Origin: Pirellulaceae bacterium
GTDB taxonomy: Bacteria; Planctomycetota; Planctomycetia; Pirellulales; Pirellulaceae
Reading direction: 5' to 3'
Length of the DNA stretch: 7,121 nucleotides
Assembly: GCA_020846515.1 (NCBI GenBank)
Contig: JADLDX010000769.1
Location: 1 to 7,121, forward strand
The position numbers and the translations under genes were made by a program. Every line of letters begins with the position of its first letter. The stretch's first letter is position 1. Positions 6,042 to 7,121 of the stretch are shown piece by piece. The notes under the pieces were generated by a model. That model was given only the letters and a program-made list of their open reading frames with translations, made no database searches and was not told the origin of the DNA.

Positions 6042-7067
6042 TCAAAGCCAATTGTTGTGTTCTACTGCTTGCATAAATTTGCCGATCAAACCAAGCCTGG
6101 TGTGTGCTTGTCGTCGTATCACATGCAGAATCGGATCGAGCATCCGACAGGGCCGCGGCGCACAGTCCAATTCGTTTCGCGAATTGGGTGGTTGGCCGAG
6201 CGCAGATACATACGTCATGTGGACCGAATTGAAGAAATCGCGAGCGTTCGCCAGGAACTGCTTGGCTTTGAGATGTTCGTCTAAGAACTCAGTCAACTTC
6301 CGAGTCGTTGTGTTGACCTGATAGGGCGTTGTGTAGGCCTCGTCCCCTGGCGTCATATACAACTGATCTCCAGGCCAGGCTTTTCCGTAGATATCTGCAT
6401 ACCGGTCAGACTTGGTAAACACAATACATAAGGACTGAGACTTCGGAGGTGTTCCCAATTCTCGAGCACCAATCACATAAGTCTGCATCAAGTCGTCAAG
6501 CTCCACGCTCTCGCTGCCCTTGGTCAGATTGGCCAGGCTCACGAAGAAAAGTATGGTGTCGGCGCGGGCGACGAAGTTTGCATACATGCCGATTTTGTCC
6601 ACATCGCGAAACGCCTCGCCCGCTGTGTCGAAGAGCACAAGGGTACTGTTGGGCGTATTGGGTACATTCTTGACCTGCATGAGTGTTGGCATGGGAAACA
6701 CTTGGGGATTGGCAGCGGGCAATCGACATGCGTCGAGCAGTTTGACCGAGCCACGAATCCGGTCAAGGCTGTCTTGATTCAGAGGCCAGGTTAAGTACTG
6801 CTTCCACTGTTTGACCAGATCTTGAGATCGCATCAATCGATACAGCGACGACAGGTAGACGCTTTTACCGTGTTGGGAGAAGCCGACCGCAGAGACGATT
6901 GCCGGCGGACAAATTTCGTAGTCTTCCTTGTACATCCGGGGTATCTGACTACCGCATTCTTTGCATGCCAGGTAATGAACTCGCCTTCCAGGAGCATTGG
7001 CACTACCACCACGTTCCTCTTCGCGCATTTCGATGGATGAGTCAAGCAAACAAAATGGACAGAGCAT
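6042..7067 (-). CDS. Zinc-ribbon P-loop GTPase (double-GTPase-like)
   Basis: This 341-residue protein is probably a cytoplasmic GTPase acting as a signalling switch. Residues 1-38 hold two CxxC pairs (C3-P-F-C6 and C35-K-E-C38), a treble-clef or ribbon-type zinc site. The P-loop follows at 62-69, GFSQHGKS, a good Walker A. The switch-II/G3 motif is DTAG at 147-150 after a hydrophobic strand (STLVLF). The base-specificity motif G4 is TKSD at 218-221 after LCIVF. SAL at 288-290 fits G5. Together these indicate guanine rather than adenine specificity. About 75 residues separate G1 and G3, longer than in small Ras-like GTPases. This fits the conflict-system double-GTPase (DO-GTPase2-like) type as I recall it, but that family name is unverified. 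The start is well supported by a GAGG box 6 nt upstream. It is the first complete gene of the cluster, and the next gene, for a membrane zinc-ribbon protein, begins within about 20 nt of its TGA. No transmembrane segment is seen. Confidence 0.85.
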   Translation of the reverse strand: MLCPFCLLDSSIEMREEERGGSANAPGRRVHYLACKECGSQIPRMYKEDYEICPPAIVSAVGFSQHGKSVYLSSLYRLMRSQDLVKQWKQYLTWPLNQDSLDRIRGSVKLLDACRLPAANPQVFPMPTLMQVKNVPNTPNSTLVLFDTAGEAFRDVDKIGMYANFVARADTILFFVSLANLTKGSESVELDDLMQTYVIGARELGTPPKSQSLCIVFTKSDRYADIYGKAWPGDQLYMTPGDEAYTTPYQVNTTTRKLTEFLDEHLKAKQFLANARDFFNSVHMTYVSALGQPPNSRNELDCAPRPCRMLDPILHVIRRQAHTRLGLIGKFMQAVEHNNWL

Positions 7068-7080
7068 GGGTATCCTCAGG
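7068..7080 (-). promoter_or_regulatory. Ribosome binding site of the zinc-ribbon GTPase
   Basis: On the minus strand the sequence before the ATG reads CCTGAGGATACCC. GAGG is a good Shine-Dalgarno core placed 6 nt from the start codon. It is one of the clearest ribosome binding sites in the window and fixes the GTPase start at 7067. Confidence 0.7.
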
Positions 7081-7121
7081 AACGGGAGCTATGTTTCAGT
7101 TGCTTTTTGTCGTCGTGTTTA
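7076..7121 (-). CDS. C-terminal fragment of a probable upstream gene
   Basis: One minus-strand frame is open from the window edge to a TGA at 7078-7076. It reads KHDDKKQLKHSSRS, a lysine- and serine-rich hydrophilic tail that would be normal for a protein C-terminus. The TGA lies 8 nt before the ATG of the zinc-ribbon GTPase, and the GAGG ribosome binding site of that gene overlaps this stop codon, which is the arrangement expected of adjacent genes in an operon. Only 14 codons are visible, so no function can be given, and chance openness over so short a stretch is quite possible. The other two frames stop earlier (TAG at about 7091-7089, TGA at about 7098-7096). Confidence 0.35.
   Translation of the reverse strand, partial: KHDDKKQLKHSSRS

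Noticed and set aside
1..7121. CRISPR array, tRNA, rRNA, insertion sequence or attachment site
   Set aside because: There are no spaced repeats, no cloverleaf-like stretches outside genes, no transposase motifs and no terminal inverted repeats. Nearly all bases are in the minus-strand genes.

Overview
The window carries one dense gene cluster, entirely on the minus strand, so transcription runs from right (7121) to left (1). I read six complete genes, one probable 48-residue small gene, and one gene fragment at each edge. Gaps are very short: 3 to 24 nt, or overlaps of 4 and 10 nt, with one exception of 57 nt before the small gene. No terminator-like hairpin with a T-tract and no promoter is visible between the genes. 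This looks like the inside of a longer operon whose promoter lies beyond position 7121 and whose end lies before position 1.

In order of transcription: (a) the last codons of a probable upstream gene (7121-7076); (b) a P-loop GTPase with an N-terminal four-cysteine zinc ribbon (7067-6042); (c) a multi-pass membrane protein with a C-terminal zinc ribbon (6021-4624); (d) a protein with an N-terminal HEPN-like domain carrying an R-N-R-I-A-H motif and an unrecognised C-terminal domain (4599-3667); (e) a compact VWA-domain protein with a MIDAS metal-binding motif (3663-2962); (f) a 48-codon small reading frame with a good ribosome binding site that overlaps the next gene (2904-2758); (g) a Ser/Thr protein kinase with a long acidic/Ser-rich linker and an FHA-like tail (2767-1379); (h) a 426-residue protein I do not recognise (1374-94); (i) the first 32 codons of a further gene joined by an ATGA overlap (97-1).

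How they may work together (inference): a GTPase switch, a membrane protein sharing the same zinc-ribbon style, a VWA adaptor and a protein kinase with an FHA-like module are signalling parts. A HEPN-like protein is a plausible RNase or RNA-binding effector, or an inactive adaptor. The set resembles, in its parts, the VWA-kinase (TerY-P-like) modules and the GTPase-centred conflict or stress systems described from comparative genomics of bacteria with complex signalling. I do not recognise this exact combination. There is no phosphatase, MoxR ATPase, protease or obvious pore-forming effector inside the window.

Organism: the base composition is moderate (roughly half G+C by eye), and GTG starts are used. 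The gene repertoire (zinc-ribbon GTPase, membrane zinc-ribbon protein, VWA, Ser/Thr kinase with FHA-like tail) would fit a planctomycete or another bacterium with rich Ser/Thr kinase signalling. This is a guess from gene content, not from a marker gene. There are no RNA genes, insertion sequences or CRISPR arrays. The plus strand holds only shadow reading frames.
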